From NCBI RefSeq assembly GCF_018402175.1, contig NZ_JAGYJK010000008.1, positions 1-64,000 of the forward strand: a stretch of 64,000 nt of DNA, written 5' to 3'. A model generated the notes under the pieces. The model saw only the letters and a list, made by a program, of their open reading frames with translations. It was not told the DNA's origin and searched no databases. How positions within the stretch are numbered: the first letter of the stretch is position 1; each line of letters opens with the position of its first letter. This DNA is from Yoonia sp. (lineage in GTDB: Bacteria > Pseudomonadota > Alphaproteobacteria > Rhodobacterales > Rhodobacteraceae). Positions 27,725 to 35,055 of this stretch are shown piece after piece. The position numbers and the translations under genes are program-made.

Positions 27725-27778
27725 GTTTAGTGTTGTTGCAACTACGTCAGGCACTTGATGGGATCGGAAAAGGCGAAA

Positions 27779-28945
27779 ATGGTAAAACAGCCTGCCAAAA
27801 GGCCTCGTGCCGCGGCCAAATCGCGCAAAGCCTCTGCTGGCGAGGCTGCACCGGTCGAATCAGCGCAGGTCGTGTCGTCTGGCGCGGATCAGGTTCCGCC
27901 GGAATATCATGCCCCGATCACGCCTGACGCGCCGCCAGAAAAGGAACAGCCCCAGCCTGCGCCAGAAGCTGCGGTCGTGCCGCCTGCACCAAAGGCGCGT
28001 GGCGGTGTGCTGCCGATGCTGCTGGGCGGGCTGGTCGCGGGTGCCATCGGGTTTGCCGTGGCCAGCCTGACAATGCCTGCGGGAACGACGGACCTGCTGG
28101 CCGCGCAAGACGCCCGCATCGCGGCGATCCAGCAACAACTGACCAGCCAGCAAAGCGTTGATCTGGCCCCTCTCGAATCCGGTCTGGCCGATCTTGCCTT
28201 GCAGGTCACTGGCCTGCAGGATGATCTGGCAGCGACAGCCGCCACATTGGAAGACCGGATTACCGCGCTGGAAAACAGGCCTGTCGGCAGTGCGACGGGC
28301 GAAGGCTCCTCCGGTTCCACGGTGGAGTTCGAGGCTGATGTCGCTGCACTGCGGGCAGAGCTGTCGCAATTGACCGATATGGCACGAACCCAACTTGACA
28401 CCGCCCGTGCCGAGGCCGCTGCAATCGAGCAAAATGCCGCCGCTGCTGCCCGTGCTGCCGCGGGGCGTGCCGCCCTTGCGCGGTTGCAGGCAGGGGTCGA
28501 AAGCGGTGCGCCCCTTGGTGCTGCGCTTGCTGATCTGGCGGACGTGCTGGGCACATCGGCCCCCGACGCCTTGCTGGCTGTGCCGGACGGTGTGCCGACC
28601 CTTGCCACCTTGCAGGACAGTTTTCCCGATTATGCCCGCGCCGCCCTGACGACCGCGCGCGCCGAAGGTGTCGCAGGCGAGGATACATCGGGCGTTGGGG
28701 CCTTCTTGCGCAACCAGTTTCAGGTCCGGTCGGTCAACCCGCGTGATGGCGATGATGTCGATGCGATGTTGTCGCGCGCGCAGGCCGCATTGCGGGGTGG
28801 CCTGTTGCACGACACGTTGGCCGAAATCGCGCGACTGCCTGCAGTGGCGCGTGCGGAATTGTCAGACTGGCTGGCCCTTGCCGAGGTCCGCGCCGATGCG
28901 GTCGCGGCGATTGACATGCTGGTCACATCCCTGAGCGAGAATTGA
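27779..28945 (+). CDS. Mitofilin/Mic60-like inner membrane protein
   Basis: 388 residues from the ATG at 27779 (AAGG 6 bases upstream); an ATG at 27758 is an alternative. The N-terminus is basic and then Pro/Ala/Glu-rich. One membrane span (about 82-100, LPMLLGGLVAGAIGFAVASL) is followed by a long coiled-coil (about 110-250, e.g. LQVTGLQDDLAATAATLED). The C-terminal mitofilin-like segment contains AEIARLPAVARAELSDWLALAEVRAD. Alphaproteobacterial Mic60 shapes invaginated inner membranes, as mitochondrial Mic60 does at crista junctions. The hemD-mic60-hemY order is the known bacterial context. Confidence 0.85.
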   Translation: MVKQPAKRPRAAAKSRKASAGEAAPVESAQVVSSGADQVPPEYHAPITPDAPPEKEQPQPAPEAAVVPPAPKARGGVLPMLLGGLVAGAIGFAVASLTMPAGTTDLLAAQDARIAAIQQQLTSQQSVDLAPLESGLADLALQVTGLQDDLAATAATLEDRITALENRPVGSATGEGSSGSTVEFEADVAALRAELSQLTDMARTQLDTARAEAAAIEQNAAAAARAAAGRAALARLQAGVESGAPLGAALADLADVLGTSAPDALLAVPDGVPTLATLQDSFPDYARAALTTARAEGVAGEDTSGVGAFLRNQFQVRSVNPRDGDDVDAMLSRAQAALRGGLLHDTLAEIARLPAVARAELSDWLALAEVRADAVAAIDMLVTSLSEN

Positions 28946-28956
28946 AAGCGAGACAG

Positions 28957-30396
28957 ATGATCTGGTCATTGATAAAAATCACCGCTTTCATTCTGACGGT
29001 CACCGCGCTGACCTATGGCGCTGCGATGCTTTATGATGTCGATGGTGGTGCGACGATTGCCGTCATGGGGATCGAATTCACGCTTCGCACGCTGGACATG
29101 GTGGTCGCGCTTGTCGCGCTGGTTGTGCTGGTTTGGCTTGGCCTGCGTTTGCTGGCGTTTTTGGCTGCGAGCTATCATTTCCTGAACGGCGACGAGACCG
29201 CGATTTCACGCTATTTCGACCGCAACCGCGAACGCAAAGGATACGAGGCGCTGGCCGAAGGCATGATGGCGCTTGCTTCTGGCGAAGGACATCTGGCCAT
29301 GACCAAGGCCGCGCGCGCGGAAAAGTATCTGCACCAGCCGCAGCTGACCAATCTGTTGACCGCGCAGGCCGCCGAAATGACCGGTGACCGGCGCAAGGCC
29401 GAAGAAACCTATAAGAAACTGCTGGCCGATGATCGCACCCGTTTTGTCGGGGTGCGCGGGATCATGAAACAAAAACTGGCAGAAGGCGACACGGACCTTG
29501 CGCTAAAGCTGGCGCAAAAAGCGTTTGCGCTGAAGCCGAAACATGCCGAAACGCAGGATGTTTTGCTGCAATTGCAGGCGGACAAGGCCGATTGGAAAGG
29601 TGCGCGCCAGACGCTGGGTGCGAAACTGAAATCCGGCACCCTGCCGCGTGATGTTCACAAGCGCCGCGACGCCGTGCTGGCGCTGTCAGAGGCGCGCGAC
29701 ATTCTGGACGAGGGCAACCCGATCGAAGCGCGCGAGGCCGCAATCGCGGCGAACCGCCTGTCGCCCGACCTGATCCCTGCCGCTGTTATGGCCGCGCGCG
29801 GTTATATCGCGCAGGGCAATGCGCGCTATGCGTCGCGTGTGCTGGTCAAGACGTGGACCGCGCAGCCGCATCCTGATATTGCGACCGCTTTCGCCGAAAT
29901 CGTACCGGATGAAACGCCGCAGGCGCGGGTTAAACGGTTTGCCACGCTGACAAAGGCGACACCCGACCACCCCGAAGCAAAAATGCTGATGGCCGAACTG
30001 CATATCGCTGCCGAGGATTTTCCAGCCGCGCGCCGCGATATCGCCGATCTGGTCGAAACCGATCCGACTGCGCGCAGCCTTGCGCTGATGGCCGCTGTGG
30101 AACGGGGTGTCGGTGCGGATGATGCCGTGGTGCGCGGCTGGTTGACCCGCGCCCTGACCGCGCCGCGTGGCCCGCAATGGATTTGCGACAAATGCCAGCA
30201 TATCCATCCGCAATGGGGGCCTGTCTGCGGCAATTGTGCCGCGTTCGACACGCTGTCATGGAAACGGCCACCCGCTGGCGAAGTGTCGATGCCCGCCGGC
30301 ACAGAGATGCTGCCGCTGATCGTCGGGTCACAGCCCGTGCCGGACGAAACCTTGCCAGATGATGCCGAGACAGTGGCGAAGGACGACGCAAAATAG
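28957..30396 (+). CDS. hemY: HemY-like heme biosynthesis-associated membrane protein with C-terminal zinc ribbon
   Basis: 479 residues from the ATG at 28957, 11 bases after mic60. Two membrane spans at about 3-24 and 44-70 form the HemY N-terminal domain, followed by TPR-like helical repeats to about residue 390. Near the end, CDKC and CGNC 13 residues apart form a likely zinc ribbon (WICDKCQHIHPQWGPVCGNC). HemY of this type is linked to tetrapyrrole synthesis but has no known enzyme activity. It is unrelated to the HemY protoporphyrinogen oxidase of Bacillus. Confidence 0.93.
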   Translation: MIWSLIKITAFILTVTALTYGAAMLYDVDGGATIAVMGIEFTLRTLDMVVALVALVVLVWLGLRLLAFLAASYHFLNGDETAISRYFDRNRERKGYEALAEGMMALASGEGHLAMTKAARAEKYLHQPQLTNLLTAQAAEMTGDRRKAEETYKKLLADDRTRFVGVRGIMKQKLAEGDTDLALKLAQKAFALKPKHAETQDVLLQLQADKADWKGARQTLGAKLKSGTLPRDVHKRRDAVLALSEARDILDEGNPIEAREAAIAANRLSPDLIPAAVMAARGYIAQGNARYASRVLVKTWTAQPHPDIATAFAEIVPDETPQARVKRFATLTKATPDHPEAKMLMAELHIAAEDFPAARRDIADLVETDPTARSLALMAAVERGVGADDAVVRGWLTRALTAPRGPQWICDKCQHIHPQWGPVCGNCAAFDTLSWKRPPAGEVSMPAGTEMLPLIVGSQPVPDETLPDDAETVAKDDAK

Positions 30397-30440
30397 CGCT
30401 TTTCGCCATCTGATCAGGGTGCTATCACCCGTACCGGTAC

Positions 30441-30516
30441 GCCGCTGTAGCTCAGCTGGTAGAGCACATCATTCGTAATGATGGGGTCGGGGGTTCGAAT
30501 CCCTTCAGCGGCACCA
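30441..30516 (+). tRNA. tRNA-Thr (anticodon CGT)
   Basis: A complete 76-base cloverleaf: acceptor GCCGCTG / CAGCGGC, D arm GTAGCTCAGCTGGTAGAGC, anticodon stem CATCA/TGATG around loop TTCGTAA, T arm with GGTTCGAATCC, and encoded CCA. The CGT anticodon reads ACG. It marks the exact border between core genes and the flagellar cluster, so it may have served as an integration site. A short TTTCCA/TGGAAA hairpin follows at about 30520-30540. Confidence 0.97.
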
Positions 30517-30611
30517 GATTTCCAACATAATAATGGAAAACGCCATGATGATCAGGTTCCGATAGGGCCTGTTTGTCTGGTCATAGACCCGAATGCGTAG
30601 CCGCAACCCGG

Positions 30612-32261
30612 TTATCTATCCGCGTTCCACGCGTCCATCAGGCTTTGCATATATTCGCCGGTCTTGTTCATGCTGGTGATCACGGCCTCCATCCGGCCAA
30701 AGCGGATGTTGTAGCGTTCGGTCAATGCTGCGGCCTTTGTTTCGATATCTTCCAGATTGGTTTCAAAGCCTGCCAAATTATCCGAAAGCTCTGTTTCGCG
30801 CCGCGCGATGAGGCCTGTCGCGCCAAGAAGGGTTTCGCCATAGCTTTCCAGCTGATCCGCCATGCTTTGGCCATAGCGCACTGTTGTCGTCAGGCTTTCG
30901 TTGGACCCAAGGGTTAGCTGTAGGCCATACGCATCGCCGTCAGTTGCACGCAACACGACATCTCCGTCATCATTGGTCCCGACGCTGAGCGCCAGTCCGT
31001 CGAGCGTAGCTGTCGCGGGTGATGTCGATGGGTCATAGACTAGTGCATAGGACCCAACCTTTGGAGGCGCAAAGCTGAGGCCGGTGACTTCCAAATTTGG
31101 ATCTTCACTGCTGTATTTTGTGGAGAAGAGCGCATCCACGATATCGGGGTTTTGCGCTATCGCGCGTTCGAACCGTTCGGCGTTCAAGGTCAGCGTTCCG
31201 TCCCGTTCCGTCTGGATACCGATCTGGGCGAGATAGATCGGCTCGTCGCCAAAACCGGTGATGGGCTGGGTGGCAATATTGCGCATTCGCGACAGAACGG
31301 ATTGCGCGGCGACATCCCCCGCCAAAGGGCCGGGCTCAGCGCCATTCAGCCCGCGCTGTGTTGCCTCTGTCAGATAGGATTTAAGTTCGTTTGCGATGGT
31401 CAGAAAGCTGTTGATCCGCTCTTGCACTGATGTGCTGGAGTCAGCCGAGGCAAGTGTTGACGTTCCGACAGCGTTCAATGTGACCTTGTGGCCGGCAAAA
31501 AGATCATCAAAGGAATTTTTGCTACGCGTGACGGTGACACCATCGACCAGCAAAAGCGCATCTTGCGCTGCTACCAGTGTGCTGCCCGCACCAAGCGGGT
31601 TGTTGATAGCATCGGTCTGGCCATCAACCGCGGCACTCGTCATGTTCAGGGCTGTTTTGATCGCAGTGATCGAGCCAGCATCAAGGGCGTTGTTTTCGCC
31701 TACCTTTGATTTCACGATCAAGGCATAGCCTGTTCCCGTATCCAACAGCGACGCAGTGACGCCATCAATCGCGTTCAACTGTTTGGTCAGATCGTTGAGC
31801 GTATTGTTGCTGGAGTCGATCGTGAAACTGCGGGCACTGTCCCATGCCTCTGTGTCCAAAGACACGGTGCCTTGGTTGACCGCGCTGGTGGGTGTCACTG
31901 ACGCATCAAAGCTGAAGCTCAGTATCTGTTCGGTCGCAAGGCGCTGGACACTCACGGATGCGGATACATCACTGGCCAATGCCGCAGTCGAGACCTCGAA
32001 GGTCACCGCACTGGTCGAGGATGACGCCTGACGCGACGCAGCCTGTGCAACGGCGGCCATCGCATCCTTGAATGTGCCGACTTGCTGCGACAGCTGGCCC
32101 ATCGCGGAAATAGTGGTGCTGGTGCTGTCAAGCCGCCGCTGGTTCAGCGACCGTTCACCACTTGTTTCAGCGGCGACAAGGCTGGTGACAAGCTGCTTGA
32201 TCTCAATCCCGCTGCCGCCACGGCTGACGGCTGAAAGAATGTCGGGCTTGATTTCAGCCAT
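30612..32261 (-). CDS. fliD: Flagellar hook-associated protein 2 (filament cap) FliD
   Basis: Cap protein that folds flagellin at the filament tip. 549 residues: N-terminal GIEIKQLVTSLVAAETSGE and the heptad-like region to about 60 are the FliD_N domain. A variable middle follows, and the C-terminal FliD_C has LLGATGLIARRETELSDN and LTERYNIRFGRMEAVI coiled-coil, ending EYMQSLMDAWN. It is the last gene of a minus-strand group headed by a promoter at about 33460. The reading frame is intact, unlike the gene just upstream. Confidence 0.95.
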   Translation of the reverse strand: MAEIKPDILSAVSRGGSGIEIKQLVTSLVAAETSGERSLNQRRLDSTSTTISAMGQLSQQVGTFKDAMAAVAQAASRQASSSTSAVTFEVSTAALASDVSASVSVQRLATEQILSFSFDASVTPTSAVNQGTVSLDTEAWDSARSFTIDSSNNTLNDLTKQLNAIDGVTASLLDTGTGYALIVKSKVGENNALDAGSITAIKTALNMTSAAVDGQTDAINNPLGAGSTLVAAQDALLLVDGVTVTRSKNSFDDLFAGHKVTLNAVGTSTLASADSSTSVQERINSFLTIANELKSYLTEATQRGLNGAEPGPLAGDVAAQSVLSRMRNIATQPITGFGDEPIYLAQIGIQTERDGTLTLNAERFERAIAQNPDIVDALFSTKYSSEDPNLEVTGLSFAPPKVGSYALVYDPSTSPATATLDGLALSVGTNDDGDVVLRATDGDAYGLQLTLGSNESLTTTVRYGQSMADQLESYGETLLGATGLIARRETELSDNLAGFETNLEDIETKAAALTERYNIRFGRMEAVITSMNKTGEYMQSLMDAWNADR

Positions 32262-32326
32262 TGCTATACTCCTGTACTAGTCAGAGAAACGACAATCTCG
32301 TTACAAGGTTTAATGCTGCGCCGCGA

Positions 32327-32670
32327 TTACATGCGAAACTGAGCCGCTTTGCAGGCATATGACGATACGATTGCATTGCGCGTGAACCGCACCCGACCGC
32401 TTTCACGTTGAATCTGGACCAGTTCGCCGCCCCAATCACCGTCGATCTGGGTGTCCGATATCGCAGTGATTGTGATTGTGTCCGGACTTGCGCCCTCGAT
32501 CACGCCGGTGGAACCCTTTGATGTCTTGGTAAAGACGATCCGGCCCAGTGGCGCGGCGGTCATTGTGCAGTCATAGCTTTCCTGCGTGAACCTGGTCAGC
32601 GCCTGACAATCAGCCAACCCTGCAAAAAGCAGTAATGAGGCCGTTAGGGGAAGGTCGTGGACAGTGTCAT
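32327..32670 (-). pseudogene. Small secreted protein gene with a frame break in its signal peptide
   Basis: GGAG at about 32678-32681 and an ATG at 32670 begin MTLSTTFP and then hit a stop. One base out of phase, the sequence continues LTASLLLFAGLADCQALT, a fine hydrophobic signal core. The open frame then runs to 32327. A single missing base in the CCCC run (GGGG at 32647-32650 on the plus strand) would join both into a 114-residue exported protein with cysteines in ADCQ, YDCTM and YACKA. The mature part is beta-rich and of unknown function. A TTG within the open frame could be used, but it would lose the signal. Confidence 0.6.
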
Positions 32671-32727
32671 TGTAAAACTCCGAACAAGTGGAAAGTGAAA
32701 GCTGCGTGCGCAGGTGCAGACGGTTTA

Positions 32728-33426
32728 TCAGGAATCCGCCTTGTTTTGTTCATCTAGGTCTTCGGTTTTGTCTTCTTCCTGTTCGGTTTCAGCGCCATCT
32801 GCCACTGCTTCAGAGACGTCTTCTTCGGGCGCGTCTTCGATGGCGGGCTTGGCCACTTCCATCTCGATCAGGTTTAAGCCGATAGCGCCGTTCACCACAA
32901 GTATGGCGCCCTTGGGCAATTGAATGCCCTGGTGAATATGCGCTTCCGTCAGTTCGATACGCATGTCCTGTTGCTCATCTGCAGGCAAAATAGGCTCTGG
33001 TGCCGCGGTTTGTGCCGCCTGCTCTTCTTCCTTGGGTGCAGCCGGCGCTTCCACGGGGGCGGCCTCGACATTGGTGTTGCGGTTCAGCAAGGCGGCGAGC
33101 GTAATCCCGCCGTCTGCAGGCTTGCCAAGGCGGCAGGCGATTGTCCGCGCGCGCAGCACATCGATCCGGGCTCTTTGGATCGCCAATCGTGTTGGGACAT
33201 GTGCCGTGTCACGCAGCATCTGGGACAGAGTTGATACAGCCAGAAGCGCAGGAACCTCTGCAAGGTGTTCCATGATGCGTTCTTGTATCGTGAGCCGCTT
33301 GCGCTGGTTTTCCGGTTTGCGCGCGGTCGGGGCTTTCGCTGAAAGCGGTTTGTCCGTTTCCTCCGACACGCTTGTGCTGCCAGGTTTAGGTGCCGCACGC
33401 CGGGGCTTTGAAGATTTTTCAACCAT
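32728..33426 (-). CDS. Unknown protein heading the fliD operon
   Basis: 232 residues from the ATG at 33426, which has GGAG 6 bases upstream and lies about 22 bases after a predicted sigma54 start site. An ATG at 33441 would leave almost no leader. The N-terminal 50 residues are basic and Lys/Ser/Pro-rich. The middle is predicted helical (RLTIQERIMEHLAEVPALLAVS, ARIDVLRARTIACRLG). The C-terminus is strongly acidic (EEDVSEAVADGAETEQEE). No family recognised and no signal peptide. Its place next to flagellar genes under a sigma54 promoter suggests a flagellar assembly or regulatory role. Confidence 0.7.
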   Translation of the reverse strand: MVEKSSKPRRAAPKPGSTSVSEETDKPLSAKAPTARKPENQRKRLTIQERIMEHLAEVPALLAVSTLSQMLRDTAHVPTRLAIQRARIDVLRARTIACRLGKPADGGITLAALLNRNTNVEAAPVEAPAAPKEEEQAAQTAAPEPILPADEQQDMRIELTEAHIHQGIQLPKGAILVVNGAIGLNLIEMEVAKPAIEDAPEEDVSEAVADGAETEQEEDKTEDLDEQNKADS

Positions 33427-33446
33427 TTTCGTCTCCGCCATAAGTT

Positions 33447-33461
33447 TGGCACCTAACTTGC
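33447..33461 (+). promoter_or_regulatory. Sigma54 promoter of the flgB operon
   Basis: TGGCAC-CTAAC-TTGC is an exact -24/-12 element. Predicted start is near 33473, leaving a 28-base leader with GAGG before the flgB ATG. Activation by the FleQ/FleT-like proteins encoded at 52.8-55.4 kb is inferred. Confidence 0.85.
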
Positions 33462-33474
33462 AAATCTTGGACCA
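33460..33474 (-). promoter_or_regulatory. Sigma54 promoter toward the unknown gene and fliD
   Basis: On the minus strand TGGTCC-AAGAT-TTGC has the required GG and GC ten bases apart and a good TTGCA. The -24 box has two mismatches to TGGCAC. Predicted start near 33448. It shares the palindromic TTGCAA with the opposing flgB promoter. Confidence 0.6.
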
Positions 33475-33500
33475 GAACACAGACTGCGAGGATGAATAAG

Positions 33501-33887
33501 ATGAACGCAATAAAAGACCATATTGCTTTTCAGGCATCGGCGCTTTCGCTTCGGGAGAAGCGGAACGACATGCTTGCCTCCAACATCGCGAATGCCGGTA
33601 CGCCGGGCTATAAGGCGCGAGACATCGATTTTGACCGAGAGCTTGCGCGCCAGGTCGGGGATAGCCCCCTGCGCAATAATGACGATCGCCACATGGATGA
33701 TGTTGCCGGTACATCGGATGCTGATGTGCAGTATCGCGTGCCGCTGAACCCATCGTTAGATGGGAATACAGTCGAGCTGTCAGTCGAGCAAATGGAGTTC
33801 TCGGAGAATTCCCTGCGCTACATGACGACGCTGTCGTTTCTCAACCGCCGGATTTCCGGCCTGATGACTGCGATAAGGGGCGAATAA
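33501..33887 (+). CDS. flgB: Flagellar basal-body rod protein FlgB
   Basis: Proximal rod subunit in the periplasm. 128 residues from the ATG at 33501, chosen because GAGG lies 8 bases before it; an ATG at 33492 is too close to that site. The rod signature MLASNIANAGTPGYKARDIDF lies near 25-45, and the C-terminus LRYMTTLSFLNRRISGLMTAI is typical. The stop overlaps flgC (TAATG). Confidence 0.95.
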   Translation: MNAIKDHIAFQASALSLREKRNDMLASNIANAGTPGYKARDIDFDRELARQVGDSPLRNNDDRHMDDVAGTSDADVQYRVPLNPSLDGNTVELSVEQMEFSENSLRYMTTLSFLNRRISGLMTAIRGE

Positions 33888-34306
33888 TGGCTGATATCAA
33901 GAACATCTTTGACATCGCGGGCCGCTCGATGGCCGCGCAGATGGTGCGGCTGAACACTGTGGCCTCGAATATCGCAAACGCCAACACGCGTTCGGGCAGC
34001 GCGGAGCAAACGTTTCGCCCTTTGCGACCTGTGTTCCAGACGGCGTTTGAGGGCGGCATCAGGAACGCCGAGCGCGCGACAGTGGACGTCAAAGAGATTG
34101 TCACGCTGGACCGGGAACCGCAGCGCGTACACGAGCCGGGCCACCCGCTCGCCGATGAGGAGGGGTTTGTCTATATGCCTCCCGTCGACATGAACGAAGA
34201 GCTGGTCGATATGCTGGAGGCTAGCCGCCAGTATCAAAACAATCTCGAAGTGCTGACCACGATGCGTACGCTGATGCTGCGCACAGTGGATATGGGCAAG
34301 TCTTAA
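33887..34306 (+). CDS. flgC: Flagellar basal-body rod protein FlgC
   Basis: 139-residue rod subunit with IFDIAGRSMAAQMVRLNTVASNIANA at the start, GHPLADEEGFVYMPPVDMNEELVDM in the middle, and the C-terminal EASRQYQNNLEVLTTMRTLMLRT helix. Frame intact. Coupled to flgB by one base and 13 bases before flgD. Confidence 0.96.
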   Translation: MADIKNIFDIAGRSMAAQMVRLNTVASNIANANTRSGSAEQTFRPLRPVFQTAFEGGIRNAERATVDVKEIVTLDREPQRVHEPGHPLADEEGFVYMPPVDMNEELVDMLEASRQYQNNLEVLTTMRTLMLRTVDMGKS

Positions 34307-34319
34307 GGGAGCGGAATAG

Positions 34320-35021
34320 ATGGATGTTGATAACAAAAGTTTGGCCGCGCAGAACGCGTTGCTGTCCAAGCTTGGAATAAGCACGACCCAGGACAAGAAT
34401 GCCGTACCAAAAGAGGAATTGGGGCAGACCGATTTCTTGAAGCTTATGACGGCCCAGTTGCAAAACCAGGACCCGTTTGCGCCGATGGACAACGGGGATT
34501 TCATTGCTCAGATGGCGCAATTTTCGTCGGTTGCGGGGATCAGCAAGATGTCCGAGACAATGTCGGGTATTGCCGACCAGATGGGGCAGTTCCGGGTTGC
34601 GTCATCAGTGAATTATTTAGGCCATTCAGTGATGATCCCTGGAAACCTGGCAAGAGCAGATGACAACGGTGAAATCCACGGCGCGATCGAATTGGAACGT
34701 GCATCCGTTGATACGCGGATCGAATTTCTCGATGCTGCGACCGGCGAGAGCCTGCACATTCTGGATATGGGCGGGCGGGCAAGTGGCTTGTCCGGATTTG
34801 CCTGGACCGATGTACCAGAACAATATCGCGACGGGTCGCGTCGCGTTCGCTTGGATGTTCTTGTCAATTACGGCGATGGCGAAGGCGTTCAAAGCCTGAC
34901 GCCCAACGTCTATGCGCAGGTCATAGGCACGGCCAACGCTGCCACCAACGGTGACGGCATGCTTGAAACCGAAGACTACGGCGATGTCAGCGCCGCAGAA
35001 GTCCTGCGGTTCCGCCTTTAA
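34320..35021 (+). CDS. flgD: Flagellar hook assembly (hook cap) protein FlgD
   Basis: Scaffold that polymerises FlgE at the growing hook tip. 233 residues: the N-terminal export/assembly region has LGQTDFLKLMTAQLQNQDPF and NGDFIAQMAQFSSV. A beta-rich FlgD Tudor/Ig-like part follows (DTRIEFLDAATGESL, RRVRLDVLV). GGGAG precedes the ATG. Length is normal, in contrast to the giant hook protein it must place. Confidence 0.95.
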   Translation: MDVDNKSLAAQNALLSKLGISTTQDKNAVPKEELGQTDFLKLMTAQLQNQDPFAPMDNGDFIAQMAQFSSVAGISKMSETMSGIADQMGQFRVASSVNYLGHSVMIPGNLARADDNGEIHGAIELERASVDTRIEFLDAATGESLHILDMGGRASGLSGFAWTDVPEQYRDGSRRVRLDVLVNYGDGEGVQSLTPNVYAQVIGTANAATNGDGMLETEDYGDVSAAEVLRFRL

Positions 35022-35055
35022 GGCAGGTCGCTAACCTCAATCAAGGAAACTACGC

